A DNA stretch of 13,817 nt from Pseudomonadota bacterium (GTDB taxonomy: Bacteria; Pseudomonadota; Alphaproteobacteria; Rhizobiales; Rhizobiaceae): assembly GCA_023416545.1 (NCBI GenBank), contig JAEZHO010000340.1, positions 1 through 13,817 of the forward strand, written 5' to 3'. The notes under the pieces were generated by a model. It was not told the origin of the DNA. It saw only the letters and a program-made list of their open reading frames with translations, and ran no database searches. Below are positions 13,415 to 13,817 of this stretch, in pieces (positions within the stretch are counted from its first letter, which is position 1; the number at the start of each line of letters is the position of its first letter). A program made the translations under genes and the position numbers.

Positions 13415-13817
13415 ATGCCCACGCTCTTCCATCATCCCATGTCTTCGAGCTCCCGCTTCGTCCGGCTTATCCTGTCGGAATATGGCTTTCCAGCGGAACT
13501 CGTCGAAGAACAGCCCTGGGAGAAGCGGCGGGAATTCCTCGCCCTCAATCCCGCGGGCACGCTTCCCGTCTATGTCGACGACAGCATGCGTGCGCTCTGC
13601 GGCCCCGCGGTGCTAATGGAATTCCTGGATGAAACCCATGGCGTGCTGAAGCGGGAGCGGAGGCTTTTTGCGGAAGATCCCTTCCAGCGAGCGGAGATCC
13701 GCCGGCTGACGGAGTGGTTTCTCGTCAAGATGGAACAGGACGTCACCCGGCCGCTCGTTCGCGAACGCGTCTACAAGCTGCAGATGACGGCCGCACAGGG
13801 CGGCGGGGCACCCGATT
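13415..13817 (+). CDS. fzlA: GST-fold protein, probable FtsZ-binding regulator FzlA (3' end missing)
   Basis: The first 134 residues are present; the gene runs off the right edge. The N-terminal thioredoxin-like domain shows MPTLFHHPMSSSSRFVRLIL, then NPAGTLPVYVDD with the conserved cis-proline (P51). The Glu-Ser pair that holds glutathione in active enzymes is replaced by G63-P64. A helical domain starts near residue 88 (DPFQRAEIRRLTEWF). This fits FzlA, the alphaproteobacterial GST relative that binds FtsZ and controls constriction without acting as a transferase. A plain glutathione S-transferase remains possible. The family call is firm; the FzlA name is from my recollection of rhizobial homologues. 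There is no strong ribosome site before the ATG. Confidence 0.75.
   Translation, partial: MPTLFHHPMSSSSRFVRLILSEYGFPAELVEEQPWEKRREFLALNPAGTLPVYVDDSMRALCGPAVLMEFLDETHGVLKRERRLFAEDPFQRAEIRRLTEWFLVKMEQDVTRPLVRERVYKLQMTAAQGGGAPD

Overview
The window looks like chromosomal DNA from a GC-rich alphaproteobacterium, most probably a member of the Rhizobiaceae. The grounds are the rhizobial form of PmtA (phospholipid N-methyltransferase) beside dnaN, the ugpBAE order, an NDUFA9-like protein next to pyrF and a DUF1330 gene, and an FzlA-like protein beside uppP. These are family recognitions from the translated sequence, not database results.

Layout. (1) Positions 1-2354, minus strand: the start of a glycerol-3-phosphate ABC importer operon in the order ugpB, ugpA, ugpE. 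UgpE is cut by the window edge. A Pho-box-like array lies upstream of ugpB. (2) Positions 2479-3769, minus strand: rsmI and yraN, overlapping by 11 bases. (3) Positions 4002-5155, plus strand: dnaN (sliding clamp), divergent from rsmI, closed by a clear intrinsic terminator. (4) Positions 5242-7433, plus strand: a compact run of pmtA, a histidine-phosphatase-fold protein with an altered RHG motif, pyrF and a DUF1330 protein. (5) Positions 7531-8511: an NDUFA9-type NAD(P)-binding protein, ending at a hairpin. (6) Positions 8696-8860: a 54-residue putative exported peptide between two similar hairpins. (7) Positions 9006-12448: a TRAP transporter operon made of a Tat-exported binding protein, a small and a large membrane subunit, and a previously unflagged 53-residue two-helix membrane protein. 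It has a terminator-like hairpin between the first two genes. (8) Positions 12449-13255, minus strand: uppP, whose stop codon abuts the stop of the 53-residue gene with no base between. (9) Position 13415 to the end: the N-terminal part of a GST-fold protein, probably the FtsZ regulator FzlA.

The genes fall into four functional groups: phosphorus and lipid metabolism (ugp uptake, PmtA, UppP), replication and translation housekeeping (DnaN, RsmI, PyrF), cell division (FzlA), and organic-acid-type uptake (TRAP). The TRAP block may be an accessory insertion between the otherwise housekeeping NDUFA9-like gene and uppP.

I see no CRISPR array, phage, insertion sequence, tRNA or rRNA, and no gene-free stretch over 300 bases. 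No clearly new multi-gene system is evident. The best leads are small: the 53-residue TRAP-linked membrane protein, the 54-residue exported peptide, the T-H-P phosphatase variant, and several transcript hairpins and possible operators.
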